This document shows, one piece after another, positions 27,510-61,948 of a DNA stretch of 64,000 nt. Numbering within the stretch: position 1 is the stretch's first letter; each line of letters starts with the position of its first letter. The notes under the pieces are model-generated. The model made no database searches. It worked only from the letters and a program-made list of their open reading frames with translations, and had not been told where the DNA came from. The stretch is taken from NCBI GenBank assembly GCA_905221605.1, contig CAJNDS010001602.1:672161-736160 (forward strand), given 5' to 3'. This DNA comes from Symbiodinium natans (Eukaryota > Sar > Dinophyceae > Suessiales > Symbiodiniaceae). The translations under genes and the position numbers were made by a program.

Positions 27510-28960
27510 GGGTTTAGTAGGCTTTAGTAGGGTTTAGTTAGTAGGTTTTAATTAGTAGGGTTTAGTAGGGTTGCGGGTTGAAGTTTTAGGGTTCAGGGTT
27601 GAGGGTTTAGGGTTGAGGGTTGAGGGCTGTTTCCTGGGCTTCGGGGACTCCGAGAATATTTCAAAGGATGAATGTAAACCCTTGCGCGAAAGGAGGCCCA
27701 GCAACCCTTAATTAGTCTTTAGTTGGCTCGCATTTTGGGCGGGAGGACTGTCAGATCCCACTACCTACACACAAAGCTCCATGCAGACCATTTCAGGGGT
27801 CGGTTGAGGATCAGGGTTTCAACCAATCACCAAAGCAAACCCGAGCCACGCGTAAACCCATCCATCCATGGATGTGGGCGATCAGTCGCGGCAATCCACA
27901 ACCCCGAGCCGCGTTGATGCCTCAGAGCCCCGTACGTCGACGATCTCCACGTGGGCTTGCGGGTTTAGAGTTTAGGTAAATTTCGGGTTCCTTTATGAGG
28001 GTTTGTTCCTTCTAGTTGAAAAAGCGCGCGTCTCGTTGTCGTAGCTTTCAGGCTCGAAAAGCGCTTGCCCGCATTTTGTCAGTGGGCATTTTTTGGCATC
28101 ACGCAGCTCACAGGCATGTGCACACGGGGGAGTCAGTTGCCTCTTCTTTGACCTTTAAGACTGGGAGCTTGGAGCCGCCCCATTGCGCTCACCACGTTTT
28201 CCGGCGTCACTGCCCCAGCCGGCATCTGGGGTAGAGCCGCAAGCCCAAGCACTCAATTTGACTTGTAGTTACAGCTGGGGTTATATGAGAGCACCCGTGG
28301 ACAGTATAGGATTCTACTTGTAACCCTTAGAAGTACCCGTGAACCTCCAAGTAGCTTTGCCGGAGCCACATTTGCCATTATAGTGAACAGTTCGGCAGCG
28401 CTCGAGGACGGTTTCCTTGAGGACCCGACACAGACCTTGAGGAAAACCCTGATATATACATATATATATATATGTTTCTTTATTCTTTATTTGTTTATGT
28501 ATATCTATATACACATACACCTGATAAATACAAGCTTTCGTAGATACGTATATGGTTAAAACGTATGTGCCTTTTTGCTAATATAGTTCTGAACATACAC
28601 GTAAATCAGCAACAACTACGGTTCAACTGCGTATAAGCAAAAGCATAAATGAACAGATACATACATAAACATGTATACTAATCTATACACATACATATGT
28701 ACACATGTAGTACGTTTGTGTATACGCAAACAAAAACAAGACCCTTCAAACAATTCCCTTCAAACCCCGAGCCTCTTAAACCCCGGACCTGAATCCGAGT
28801 GCGACCCGAACCTCTCAGCCCGAACCTCTCAGCCCTGATCCTAGGGCCCTAGACCCCGAAGCCCCTGGACCCCTAAACTCCTGAACTCCTAAACCCGAAA
28901 CCCTGAACCCTAGAACCTAAACTTCGGCTGTTGCTTGCCGGCCGTAGGGTAGCCCGAGGC
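27510..28960. other. Stretch without recognised exons
   Basis: Starts with TTTAGTAGGG units, then about 700 nt of unique sequence (28000-28740) with TATA and ACATAC microsatellites and no telomere-like units, then C-rich CCTAAA sequence leading to the start of gene B. ORFs of 60-72 codons here show no motif. The promoter of gene B should lie at the right end, but no TATA-like or other element can be named. Confidence 0.4.
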
Positions 28961-28970
28961 ACCATTCATC

Positions 28971-51743
<22,773 letters not shown>

Positions 51744-52200
51744 GCTCAGGGTGTTTACAGCATCGTAGGGTTTAAGGCATAGCTTTCCCCCTAACATGAA
51801 AGCTCTTTCCCCCAATAGAACAGTTTCCGTCCTAGTGGTGGAGCAGCTATATTTTCTTTTGTTTTTTGGGGGGGGGTCGAACGCGGCTTAGGGAGTTCTC
51901 CCATGTCAGTTTTCAAAGCAGTTGGTACTCGTAGCTTCGTAGGTTACACCATTTAAGAGGTGAGATGCTACTCAACCGTAGCCAAAAACATGCAACAGCC
52001 GGCTTCGGATGTCAGGGCCTGGGGCTTTCTGTTTTGGCGAGTCACTTCTTCTCAGCTATTCACTCAAAGTGCTGAACCCGAAGCCCCGAAAACCTAAGCC
52101 CTAGACCATAAACCCTCTAAACCCGATAAACCCTTCTAAACCCTATCAACCCCAACAAACCCTTAAAAACCCTTTAAACCCTAAACCTTTTCAAATTTAG

Positions 52201-52268
52201 GTGCAGCAGCTGGATTAAGCCGCCGGCGAAGGCGCCCGCCTTTCCACCGATTCTTTGGTCCCAGTGGG
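52201..52268 (+). CDS. Candidate further exon of gene B
   Basis: The flanks are ideal: C-rich AAACCCT sequence ending in TTTAG before it and TTTAGGG units after it. Two frames are open: one (GAAAGLSRRRRRPPFHRFFG) is in phase with the GC-donor form of exon 19, the other (CSSWIKPPAKAPAFPPILWS) with the GT-donor form. I could not choose. Confidence 0.45.
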
Positions 52269-52654
52269 CAGTGGGGTTTAGGGTTTAGGGTTTAGGATTT
52301 GGGGTTTGGGGTTTAGGGTTTGGGAGTTTAGGGTTGAAGGTATGGGGGTTTAGGATTGAAGATTTGGAGGACGTAGCCTTTTCGATTCAGGGCTTGCGGG
52401 TTTTGGGGGCTTAGGGGTTTTGGGGCCTAGAGCTTTGTACGGTTTAGGTTTGTTGTGTAAGGCTTCGGGTCTTTGCAGGTTTAGGGCCGTGTCTAGCGTT
52501 TAGGGGTCTTACGGGCTTGGGTTCGAAGGGTCTCAGGGTTTCCTTACAGGTGTCGGGCCTTGGGCTTAGGTTTTTAATCATGTTACAGCTGGGTGGCTTC
52601 CCCGACTTCTCGTAACACCTACAGAACTCTAAAGTCCTAAACCCTAAAACCTAA

Positions 52655-52733
52655 AACCTAAGCCCTAAGCCCTAAGCCCTAAGCCCTAGGCCCTAAGCCC
52701 TAAGCCCTAAGCCCTAAGCCCTAAGCCCTAACC
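52655..52733 (+). repeat. CCCTAAG array
   Basis: Eleven to twelve CCCTAAG units, a one-base variant of the telomere-like repeat, close before the acidic exon at 52772. Confidence 0.9.
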
Positions 52734-52771
52734 CACATCTAAAGCCCTAGGGCCCTAGGAAGCCCCTTTAG

Positions 52772-52840
52772 ATGCACCTCCCGTGAGGCGGTCGAGGAGG
52801 AGCCGGATGTGAAGGAGGAGGAAGAGGAGGGCATAGGGAG
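52772..52840 (+). CDS. Acidic exon with canonical GTAAGG donor
   Basis: Reads (x)CTSREAVEEEPDVKEEEEEG then IGR, between acceptor TTTAG and donor GTAAGG. The Glu-rich content suggests a cytoplasmic or nuclear disordered segment. Phase would allow a join from 52201, but the following exon is not settled. Confidence 0.5.
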
Positions 52841-53009
52841 GTAAGGGGGGTAATCGGGTAAGGTGAGTCAGGGTGGGTGATTTTTGGAATTTAGTCGTTC
52901 AGGGTGGAATAAAGCCTTCATTTTCGGCTTCATTGCGCGCTGAAATATGGCCCCTTGCACACCTCACACTCCCCCCCCCCCCCCGCTCCCCCCTCGCTCC
53001 CTGGCAGGA

Positions 53010-53078
53010 GGGCATGCCTTGGGATGAGCACATCTCCGAGGAGAGAGGGCCCGAGTTCCGGTGTCTTCACCATATGTT
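53010..53078 (+). CDS. Exon-like island (EGMPWDEHISEERGPEFRC)
   Basis: After acceptor GGCAG the frame reads EGMPWDEHISEERGPEFRCL then HH. C-rich telomere-like sequence follows rather than G-rich. Product unknown. Confidence 0.35.
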
Positions 53079-53731
53079 TGAGACTAAACAAACCCCCAAA
53101 CCTAGAGCCAAAATCGTAAACCCCCAAACCCCAAACCCCTAAATCCCCAAGCCCTAAACCCCTAAACCCCTAAGCCCCCAACCCCCGCTATCCCTGACTC
53201 TTGAAGGCCTAAACCAGCTCAGCCCCAGGTGCGAACTGCCGAGGCTAAGACCATGCCAGCAACGAGCCAGACCCTGAACAGACCCCAAGACCCTAAACCC
53301 TGTCGGTTTGGAGTTTAAGGTTTAGGGTGCGGGTTTAGGGTTTAGGGTTTAGGGGGTTCAGACTTTGGGGTTTTGAATTAACGTTTCGGGTACTGGGGAG
53401 GGGCTATAGAGCCTCAGATTCAAGTGGCCGACAACCCCCGCACTCAGACACTTCAAATAAATTCCTTCTAAGCCTTCATGGTTGAGGGTTCAGGGTTTGG
53501 GCCCTTGATGGTGGTTTAGAGCTTACAGGGTTTCGGCACTTCAGAAGTTTCCCCATGAGCCCTCACTATTTAGGATTCAGGGTTCGGGAATTAGGTTTCG
53601 ATGCCCTAGAGGACGTTCTCGACAAGGGCCATGATTTTAAAGCTGCAACGCACAACCCCTAAACCCCGAAGCCTCAAACAAGATTGTTGAGCCCTAAACC
53701 CTGGGCCTTATACCGATGCAGCGTTTGAGAG

Positions 53732-53765
53732 GAGGATGCTGAGGACGAGAAGAACGACCCACCAC
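53732..53765 (+). CDS. Short acidic exon-like island (EDAEDEKND)
   Basis: After GAGAG the frame reads EDAEDEKNDPP with a GC donor before an in-frame stop. CCCTAAA sequence precedes it and G-rich sequence follows, as for plus-strand exons. Confidence 0.4.
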
Positions 53766-54193
53766 GCTGAGACAGCTCCGAGCTCCTTGGGCTTTCGGGG
53801 TTTCAGGGGTCCAGGGCTTTAGGGACTTTAGGGGCTCTAGGGGTTTCACGGGCTTTAGGGGACCTAAGGGTCAGGGGTGCAGGGCTTTAGGGGTTTTCGT
53901 GTTTAGGGGTTGTATCGTTCAGGGGCTTCAGGGGTTTAGGTGTTGGGCTTTGGGGGTTTCAGGTTTTTGGGGGTTTAGTGGCTTTAGGGGCTGCAGAGGT
54001 ATTTGAGGTTAAGGCGCTCAGGGTTTAGGGGAATCGTAAACCCTAAGCTCGGCCTCTACTGCCGCTCTTTAATCCGAAGTTTTTTTACTCACTGGCCCTG
54101 AAGGTTTAGGCTTGGGGTTTTAGGGGTTTAGGGTTTATGGTTTTGAGTTCCAGGGGTTTAGGCGAGGGTTTAGACTTTAGACTTTTGCATCAG

Positions 54194-54244
54194 ACAACTG
54201 CGAGGCGATCGGCCATGCCGTGCTGAATGCCCCGGAGAACGAAC
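54194..54244 (+). CDS. Exon-like island (NCEAIGHAVLNAPENE)
   Basis: After acceptor ATCAG the frame reads (x)NCEAIGHAVLNAPENE with a GT donor, in phase with the acidic island at 53732. It could be part of the same gene. No family recognised. Confidence 0.45.
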
Positions 54245-54520
54245 GTGGTCTGGAAAGCTGGGTTCAGGGTGTAGGGTTCAGGGATTACCGACCAGACTTT
54301 AGGGACAGTGCAGCGCGACTTTTTCCAATGAAAGGCTACCGGGCACTCCAAAAACCGTATATGCCTTGTTAACACCCCTCAAACCCTAAGCCCTCTCAAA
54401 CAAATCCTTCAGTCCTCTCCCCTTCCCCCTACGTCGCCTACGCGCAGCCCCCAAGAGCCCCAAAACCATTTAGGGGTGCGGGGATCCATGTGTTGAGGGA
54501 TCCAGAGGATCTAGGCGGGC

Positions 54521-54521
54521 T

Positions 54522-54575
<54 letters not shown>

Positions 54576-54578
54576 CAT
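54521..54578 (+). repeat. ACATAT hexanucleotide microsatellite
   Basis: About nine ACATAT units. Confidence 0.95.
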
Positions 54579-54899
54579 ACGTACAGCTTATTCTGCCCCA
54601 GACTTAACAGGATGTACTGTTCCCCAAAAACCAATCCCAAAGAGCAACAAAAATGGTGTACTGTCCCCAAAACCTGCCCCCCCCCCCCGCCCTGGGGGGG
54701 CTCTCGCAGCTGGCAGGCCTAAAAGATTTGGACGGCACAGCATTATTGATCTTTGGGATGGGTTTTTGCTACCCTGGACGTCAGGGAAGTGCTGTACTGT
54801 CCCAATCCCCCCGTCCGGCGGTAGGTCTGGGAGAGGGAGGTTTTGGCTTCGTTCGTTGCATGTGAGGTCGAAAATTCGAGTTTATATTCGCCGACCACA

Positions 54900-55590
54900 C
54901 ACACCAGCCTAAGACATCCCCATCTGGGCTTCTTTTGATCTGGGTTTCGTTCAGCTCTACGTCTGGTCAGAAGTCATCTTCAGCGGCCGTACCCTAGGCC
55001 GTCCTCTTCTTGGACTTCAAATTCACATTTAAGCTTCATTTTAAAGTCTATATGAACAGCCCACACTTTGGGACATCTTCCTCTGGGAATTTCTCTGGCC
55101 TCGTTCGTAATAAGGTTTAAATATAAACTCCAAAGCCACACTGTCGTAAGTGCTCTTCTGGGCCTCGTTTGCATTTTGGCTTGCCTTGATGTTTAGATTA
55201 AGATGCCACACCTTCTGAAATCCTCTTCTGGGGCCTGTTCGGAACAAAATCGCATTAGATTCTAGATTCAGAGGTTACAGCCTAAGAAACCCTCATCCGG
55301 GCTTGCTTCATAATTTGTTGCAATAGCAAAGCCCGCACGCTGAGAAATTCTCATCTGGGCTTCGTTCACAAGTAAACCAAACTATAGCAAGGAGTTCTAA
55401 ATGCTAAAGCCACACCCTGAGACATCGTTGTCTGGGCTTCGATCGTAATTGATTTTGATTAGAACGTTAGATTCAGAGGCCACACTTAATTTTACCGACG
55501 AATGCACTTTACAAGACCACGCCCTAAGAAACACACCCTTAAGAACTCCTCTTCCGGGCGGCTTTCGTCATTGGATTCAAGCAAGGATGT
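54900..55590 (+). repeat. Degenerate tandem array of about 70-80 bp
   Basis: A motif CCACACYYTRAGAMATCYTC then TCTGGGCTTCGTTC recurs at about 54908, 54985, 55059, 55131, 55204, 55271, 55331, 55411 and 55515. Copies are old and diverged. There is no telomere-like sequence in this stretch. Confidence 0.75.
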
Positions 55591-55768
55591 GGAGAATGTG
55601 AAGCTGGCGTCCGAACCCACCCCTGGAAGCCATAAGAGGGGGTAGCGGCTTTCGCACACGCCTTCGGCATCCCTTCACTTCATTCGTCTATCTCACATAC
55701 CGCCCTCCTGCGGCTACATAGGCCAGAAAACCATGGATCCATGAACGGGGGGGGGGGGTGGGCAGCAA

Positions 55769-55800
<32 letters not shown>

Positions 55801-56600
55801 GTATATATATATATAGTGTATGTAGGACCCAAAATGGGACCCTAAATATAGGACCAAGAATGGGACCCTAACTTAGCGAGCTACCCATGTAGGGGTCGGA
55901 AGAATCCCTTCAAGGAGCATTTGGGGACAAACGAATTTTGGGGCTCCACATGCTCGGCGCTGCCTGGTTCAAGTCGCCACCCAGAGCTTTCCCGGCCGAC
56001 CTAGAGCGAGACAACGTTGACTCAAAGGGAAACGGTGGGAAAAGATGCCCCTATAAGACATTCTCAAAATATGTGCGCTCCCTGTATACCCTTCTTTGAA
56101 GACCCTTCTGCAGTCCCCTTTTGAGGGTTCCCCCCCTCTGTTTTCCTTGTCTTCGCGTTTCGCTGCATCTTTTGAAAGCCTTGCCGCGCTCACCTCTTGC
56201 GCGGCTGAATTGGCGGACAATTGTCAGGCAAGAGTTTAAGGCTTAGGGTTAAGGGAAGCGAGGATCTTCTTACCTGCTCCCAAAGGCTCAGTGTACCGAA
56301 ATAGACTTGGACATTGAAGTATCTCTTACACAATGAGTTTGAGGCCCAAGTATGTAAGCCCATGGATCCATGGATCCTTAGGGGTTTGTACAGAGTTGAG
56401 GGTTTCGGGTTTGGATCGGGGATCATGAGACTCTGACGTCCACAGCCTCCATAGTGTCACGATAATGAAAGTATTCCGTATTTGTGCTAGCTGAAAGCAA
56501 GAAGCATCGCAATCACTGCAATCCACCTGGACATGCATTAAGCACATCAGCTGAGCCACAAGGCCGATTGTTTTTTGGTTTAAGCCCTAAACCCCTAGAC
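55590..56600. other. Stretch without recognised exons
   Basis: Contains a TATATA microsatellite at 55768-55814, tandem GGACCMARAATGGGACCCTA units at 55824-55873, and unique sequence with short overlapping ORFs on the minus strand (55969-56559) without any known motif. Confidence 0.4.
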
Positions 56601-56621
56601 CCTAAACCCGACACCCTGCAG

Positions 56622-56694
56622 CAAGGGCACGCATGTAATCGGGCTTTGGTCGCCGTTGCAGTGGCTACCCACAGACCCCAACGCCCCTGTGAAG
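56622..56694 (+). CDS. Exon, product unknown (KGTHVIGLWSPLQWLPTDPN)
   Basis: Between acceptor TGCAG and donor GTTGAG the frame reads KGTHVIGLWSPLQWLPTDPN then APVK, 24 codons. CCCTAAA units precede it and G-rich sequence follows, so a plus-strand exon is well supported; the family is not known. Confidence 0.55.
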
Positions 56695-57364
56695 GTTGAG
56701 GGTTTAAGGCGTTACTGGGCTTAGGGCTTTGCAATCATGAGAGCCCCCCCCCCCCCCTTTAACGAAGGGGTCTTGGCGTCACCGGGTATCCTGATGCCTG
56801 ACATCCTTTCCCATCTGTCGAAATGGCAGTGGCTTGGGAAAGGCCTGTGTTTGCCAGAAACCGAACTGAATAGGAGTCTCCAGAGCAGGACAGGGACGAC
56901 CATGACCATGACCCTATCCCTGAACCTCCAAACCCTTTAGAGCCCAACAAGCCTACCACGCACTCTACAGGCAAAACCAAACCTCAAAACCCTAACCCTT
57001 GCATGCTCATACCGGTTTAGGGTCAAAATGGCTTAGGGGGTTTAAAGGGTTCTAAACCCTCAGCCCTAAAACCGCATAAAGGCCCGAAGCCTCAAATGTC
57101 CGTTTAGGGCCAGAGAAGGCTTAAGACGTTTAGGGTTTAGGGCCCCCTTCATCCTTGGTTTGGCTTTTCTCTCGTTGAGAACCCTGTAAACCCAAAGGCA
57201 CCTAGACCCGAAAAACCCTTGGCCCTCAAATCTTCATCCGGCAATCCCCCAAATCACTAAGCCCTTCAACCTTATCCTGGAACCCTAGTCTATCCGAAAT
57301 CCCATCCTCTAAACGGAGCCCAAAATGCCTTAAAACCCTTTCCTCAAATCCACCCCCAAACCCT

Positions 57365-57532
57365 GTACCCAAAACCCTGGAAACCCTGGATAAAACCTAC
57401 TAGAAAACCTGTACCCAAAACCCTGGAAACCCTGGATAAAACCTAATAGAAACCCTGTACCCAAAAACCTGGAAACCCTGGATAAAACCTAATAGAAACC
57501 CTGTACCCAAAACCCTGTACACCCTGGATATA
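57365..57532 (+). repeat. Four copies of a 45-bp tandem repeat
   Basis: AACCCTGTACCCAAAACCCT then GGAAACCCTGGATAAAACCTA and ATAGA recur with a 45-nt period. Confidence 0.9.
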
Positions 57533-57551
57533 GCCTAATGGTACCCGAAGC

Positions 57552-57598
57552 CGCACCCTGGGTGCGATTGGAGACTTGATGCTCTTGTGCCATGGCTG
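57552..57598 (+). CDS. Exon-like island (TLGAIGDLMLLCHGCHG)
   Basis: One plus frame reads RTLGAIGDLMLLCHGCHG and is followed by GGTTTAGGG sequence. Splice sites are not certain and the product is unknown. Confidence 0.35.
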
Positions 57599-57619
57599 TC
57601 ATGGCCGGTTCAGGGTTTA

Positions 57620-58664
57620 GGGGTTTAGGGATTAGGGTTTAGGGTTTAGGGGTTTTTAGGATGTAGGGTGAAAAGCATGAAGTTTAAGGGTTTTGGGCTG
57701 ACCCCACAATGCCTGCAGCAAGGATGAAAGCGATAGGCCTAAATCCTAGAGCGTAGGCTTCAGGCCCCTAAGCCCTACAGCCTGTTTAGGGCTCCTTAAC
57801 ACAGGGGCTCAGGGTTCTGGACTTTGAGAGTTCAGGGCTCTCCAAGTTTCGGATTTGGGGTTCAGGAGTGCCTTAAAGTTCATGTTTGAGAGCCGCACTT
57901 CAGGACTTAGGCCTTAGGTTTTAGGACCGTTTGTTTTAGGTCTAGATTTGGGTGTTCAAGCTTAGGGGTTTCGGGACCTGTTGCGTTGCCTTGGGCTTGA
58001 GGTGTTCTTCGGCTTAGCGTTTGGGGGTCTAAGCGCGGATTCGGGGTTTAGGGTTCCGGGGTTTCAGGGCTATCCTTTGTTTTGTGGGTTACGGGTTTCG
58101 CTGCTTCTGGGGGTTTTTAGGGCTGTAGGTTGCACGCTAAGTTCTTGCACCCTGAGAGAACAGCGAGGCATGTCGCAAGTGTGATTTTGAGCTCTAGCCA
58201 TGTTGACCGACAAGCAGAACAAAGCATCGCCTTCGCAGACTTCAGAGTTTTGCGGCTCTAGACCAGGGGATTCTGGGATTGGGTTGAGCTTCATCTTGAG
58301 TGGTTGACGCGCAAAGACCTAAGCACCTATTAACGCTTGCACGCATGTTACTCTGCTTTTCAAGTACTGATTAGCTGCAAAGGTCCTCCGCAAACCTATT
58401 ACTTCTATGGCATCCACCTCTCCGCGCAATCTGCACAACGTAAGGGTTAGTTTCCAGCGCCAGGGTGAAGGACTCCAGCCCAAATGCTACTGTAAACGTT
58501 GCGAACTTCAAGCTCCCACGCCAAACAAAAAGCAAAGCTCTGATCCTTGAATCCTTCCACTCCCAACCTCCAATCCTGAACCCTCCCTTGACCAGGCTCG
58601 GCAAGGAGTCCACCCAAACCCCGAAACCTTAAACCTATGATGGGTCTCTCTCTCTCTCTCTCTC

Positions 58665-58695
<31 letters not shown>

Positions 58696-59590
58696 GTCTC
58701 CCTCACTCTCTGTCGCTCTGTCCCTCTTGCTCTATCTCGTTCTCCTGGTCTATAGTTGCCATGTTGTTGTTGCAAAGCTATAACTATAGCTGTACTGTAT
58801 GAGTATACGTATGCATTATATAGAATCTAGAGAGTAGGAGCAGGCGAATCAGATCTTCAAGCCCACTTATACGACAAGGGAGATAAGCAAAAAAGAAGAG
58901 AGTCAGTCTTCGCCATCATCCAGTAATATCCAGTAGGCGGCTCGCCCCGGCGACATACCGCTGTACGTCTTCATGGCAACTTGACTCATCAAGATTGACA
59001 GCTGAAGCGATAGGGGTTCAGAACACGCAAGCCCCAATTGCCCTAAATTCACCAAACCCTGTAGACCTCATGAACTTTATCATGCTTATAAACCCTGAGC
59101 CCTAAACCCTAATCCCCAATCCAAGAAGACACAGAACACCCCTGAAGCCCCAAGCCAGTAAGCCTTCATACTTAGGACTCAGGACCCCCAACGACCTTTG
59201 CTCGGTTGGCCCCTTTGTTTGGGTTTGGGGTTTAGGATTCTGCTTTCTTTACTGGGGTCTTTGCAGGAGTCGGTTTCGAATGCCTGTAGGTTTCAAAGAA
59301 GCCAACGACTTCCATAAGCACGTTGTAAAAGCCCCAAAACCTCAACCTTCAAGGCCCCTGACTCTTCAGGGGCCCTAAGCCCTACAGGCGAAAAGGGTCT
59401 GTTCTTAAATTGAGGCCATAAATCTGAAGCCTTCAACCCTCTTGTAGTGGCTGGGCCCATGTGCCCCAAGAGCCCTTGAACCACATGCAAACTTACAGGT
59501 TCTGAAGTAACCCTGCCCTAACCCTAAACCCTCTAACCCTAAACCCTCTAACCCTAAACCCTAAACCCTGAAACCCAAAACCCTAAGAAT
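57620..59590. other. Stretch without recognised exons
   Basis: Mostly G-rich degenerate TTTAGGG sequence to 58100, unique sequence to 58620, a TC microsatellite (58647-58740), then mixed sequence with CCCTAAA runs near 59520-59580. ORFs of 60-80 codons on both strands carry no motif. Confidence 0.4.
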
Positions 59591-59601
59591 CAAGAGCCGA
59601 G

Positions 59602-59637
59602 GATGCCTCCGCGGTCAACTGCTTTGTTGAAAGGGAG
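59602..59637 (+). CDS. Short exon (DASAVNCFVERE)
   Basis: Twelve codons from acceptor CGAG to GC donor, with CCCTAAA sequence before it and TTTAGGG sequence after it. It keeps phase 0. Product unknown. Confidence 0.45.
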
Positions 59638-59689
59638 GCGAGTCGGGGGGGTCTCAGGGTTTAGGGTTCAGGGTTTAGGGTTTCAGGGT

Positions 59690-59768
59690 TTAAGGGTTTA
59701 AGGGTTTAAGGGTTTAAGGGTTTAAGGGTTTAAGGGTTTAAGGGTTTAAGGGTTTAAGGGTTTAGGGT
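59690..59768 (+). repeat. TTTAAGGG 8-mer array
   Basis: About nine GGGTTTAA units, an 8-bp variant of the telomere-like repeat after the exon at 59602. Confidence 0.95.
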
Positions 59769-60127
59769 TCAGGGTGTTGGGTTTAGGCAAGGTGGGGGGT
59801 TCTGGGTTTCGGAGGAGCTTTCCTTCAACTTGAGAGGGCATACAGCCTAAATGAAACCCGAAGGCCTAAGCCGTGAAAAGAGGAGGTCGCCTGCATGAAC
59901 TTCCGGAAACCCTATAAACCCTAAACTCAGCACCCTCAACGTTTTGACAGCACGTTGACAGCTTCGGTACCGGAGAGCCGGGGGCACTAGACGGCGACAG
60001 GTGTTTCGCACCACGCATTCTACATTTGCTACATCTTCCAGCGTGGCGGTTGTTGGAAAACATCGGAAGTGGTGAGCTGCAACAGCTTTCAACTTTAGGC
60101 CCCAGGAGGTGGAACTAACGAACCAAA

Positions 60128-60475
60128 GTGCAGGCAAGCCTTGTTTCTTGGAAGCGCTCGAAGTCCTGCGGTGGGTGGTGCAAGAGGACTTCGCCTTTTG
60201 TTTGTGGTGAAGGTGCCAAGAGAAAGGCAGAATGTGTAAAAATGCGCACTACGAATTCCAGTGACTTCTCAGGCTCTCAGGGTCAGAGGAGCAGGCCAGG
60301 TCTCTGCAGATACCACCCGCCAAAAAGACCTCGACTTGAGTACGCAAACGAAGCGGCGAAGAATCGCTCGGGCATGCTCTGGTCCAAGGATGCCGTGGTG
60401 GCCTCTGAACGCATGATTCCTTGCTTCTCCCCTCGGCGATTTGGGCTTCAGGATGCTGAAAGCTTGAAAAGATGA
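60128..60475 (+). CDS. Open frame of 115 codons, product unknown
   Basis: Basic, low in repeats (for example RPGLCRYHPPKRPRLEYANE), in an island without telomere-like sequence. Overlapping minus-strand frames are of similar length, so coding status is open. Confidence 0.3.
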   Translation: MQASLVSWKRSKSCGGWCKRTSPFVCGEGAKRKAECVKMRTTNSSDFSGSQGQRSRPGLCRYHPPKRPRLEYANEAAKNRSGMLWSKDAVVASERMIPCFSPRRFGLQDAESLKR

Positions 60476-60605
60476 AGTGCGGTACCCCTAACACCCTGAA
60501 GCCCTGGAGCTGAGAACTCCAACCAAGAAGCACTGACAGATCCCCAAGAACCCTAAGCAAAGCACAGCCGTTAACACAAAGGAGTCTAAGCCCCACAAAA
60601 GCCAG

Positions 60606-60677
60606 GACTCCCTCTTCAGCTTCCACGGGCTGCTTAACCTCTGCGAGCAGCGCCTGATGTGCAACCCCTCCTCCTGG
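60606..60677 (+). CDS. Exon, product unknown (DSLFSFHGLLNLCEQRLMCN)
   Basis: After acceptor CCAG the frame reads DSLFSFHGLLNLCEQRLMCN then PSSW, with a GC donor. C-rich sequence precedes it and G-rich follows. The amphipathic, Cys-containing text looks coding; no domain recognised. Confidence 0.5.
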
Positions 60678-61286
60678 GCTGCAGGGGGTTTTGAGGGTCT
60701 AGGGGCTCAGAGACTAGTTAGGTTTTTAGTTTGCTCTTTTTGGGTTTAGAGGCTGACGGCTTCAGCATTTGAAGTTAAGGTCTTCGGGTTTGCCCGCACA
60801 CTTAGGGCCACATTTCAGTGTTCAGGGCTCTCTGTTCCCTGCGCCCTCATTGCTTGTTTGTCATTGCCAGGGTTTCGCCATTGAGCTCATGGGCGGGCTG
60901 GGCCTTTCTTTGAGGGTTCTGGAGGTGAAGGCTAGGTGGAAGCCTTTGGAACCTAAAAGGCCCGAAAGGCTTGATCCCCGAGGATCTTATGGCGCTGGGC
61001 GTGCAGGGAGAAGAAACTCTTGCCTACTCGCACTCGCCATTTCGGGAACAGGTGCTTTGATTCAGGACTCCCAAAATTCAATTAGAAGACACTCATCCTT
61101 TGACTCCCGGAACCCTAGACCCGACCTGTACCTCCTATTTACCTACAGCGCTTGCAGCACAACTAACTTCCTCTTCATAACAAGTAGGCAGAACACCAAG
61201 ACCTTAGCTAGTTGGACTCCCAGTTCAATCCTGAAATCCGACCCTCTACCCCCTAAACCCCTGCTCGCCTCCGTTGTGGCTCTGAG

Positions 61287-61338
61287 CTGAAACAGCCTCC
61301 TGCGACGCTGGCGGCGGAGTTTGCAAAGTTCGTTCACG
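61287..61338 (+). CDS. Exon-like island (LKQPPATLAAEFAKFVH)
   Basis: After acceptor TGAG the frame reads LKQPPATLAAEFAKFVH, ending near a GC donor. C-rich sequence precedes it. It might belong to the OTU gene that follows 0.6 kb later. Confidence 0.4.
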
Positions 61339-61826
61339 GCTCAGTGGCTCCACCCTAAAACCCTTTTAAGAGCACTTCCACACGCGGGGTTGGGTGGAAT
61401 CGAGTCTAGCGCTAGTCTGTTGGGTCGGATCGTGGGAGTTGACTTCCGTATGGGTTTGTGCGGCGCAACTCCACCCTAAACCCTAACACTGAAACCGCAC
61501 CATGCAGCTCTCGAGCATGCGTTCCCCCGATGCAGCTGAAGCCGAAACCACTAAACAGGCCGGTTTATTTACGGGTTTAGAGGTTCGACGGCTTAGGGTT
61601 GAAAATTTGTAGCGGAACCTCAAGAAGTGCCAACCTTTTTAGCTCCTATCAGGATATCTAGGCCCAAGGACGATTGCAAGTAGTGCCAGATTTGGAAGTT
61701 TAGAGCTTAAGGCCTAACCTTAAGCCTCGTGAGCACTCGTCCAGACACACTGCTGTCTGGCTCGCCCTCGAGGCATTTCTCTCACCTGCTCCCCTTCAGA
61801 GCTTTTTGCGACAAAGCCCATCTGTT

Positions 61827-61928
61827 GGGATGTTTCCCCTTATACTAGCCGTCCTTAATCGGGATCTTACTATGGGGTACTATAATGCCTCTTAAGGACT
61901 GTTAGTCTAAGGGGGACCATCCCAACCC
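61827..61928. repeat. Hairpin element, family B, copy 2
   Basis: TTGGGATGTTTCCCCTTATA at the left pairs with AAGGGGGACCATCCCAA at the right, with the inner pair GTCCTTAAT/TTAAGGAC. Second copy of 21022-21123, ending about 20 nt before the OTU exon. Confidence 0.8.
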
Positions 61929-61948
61929 ATCTGGAACATCAAGTCAAG

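Noticed and set aside
59847-60137. Minus-strand 96-codon frame
   Set aside because: No motif, overlaps an equally open plus strand, and flanks do not follow the exon rule.
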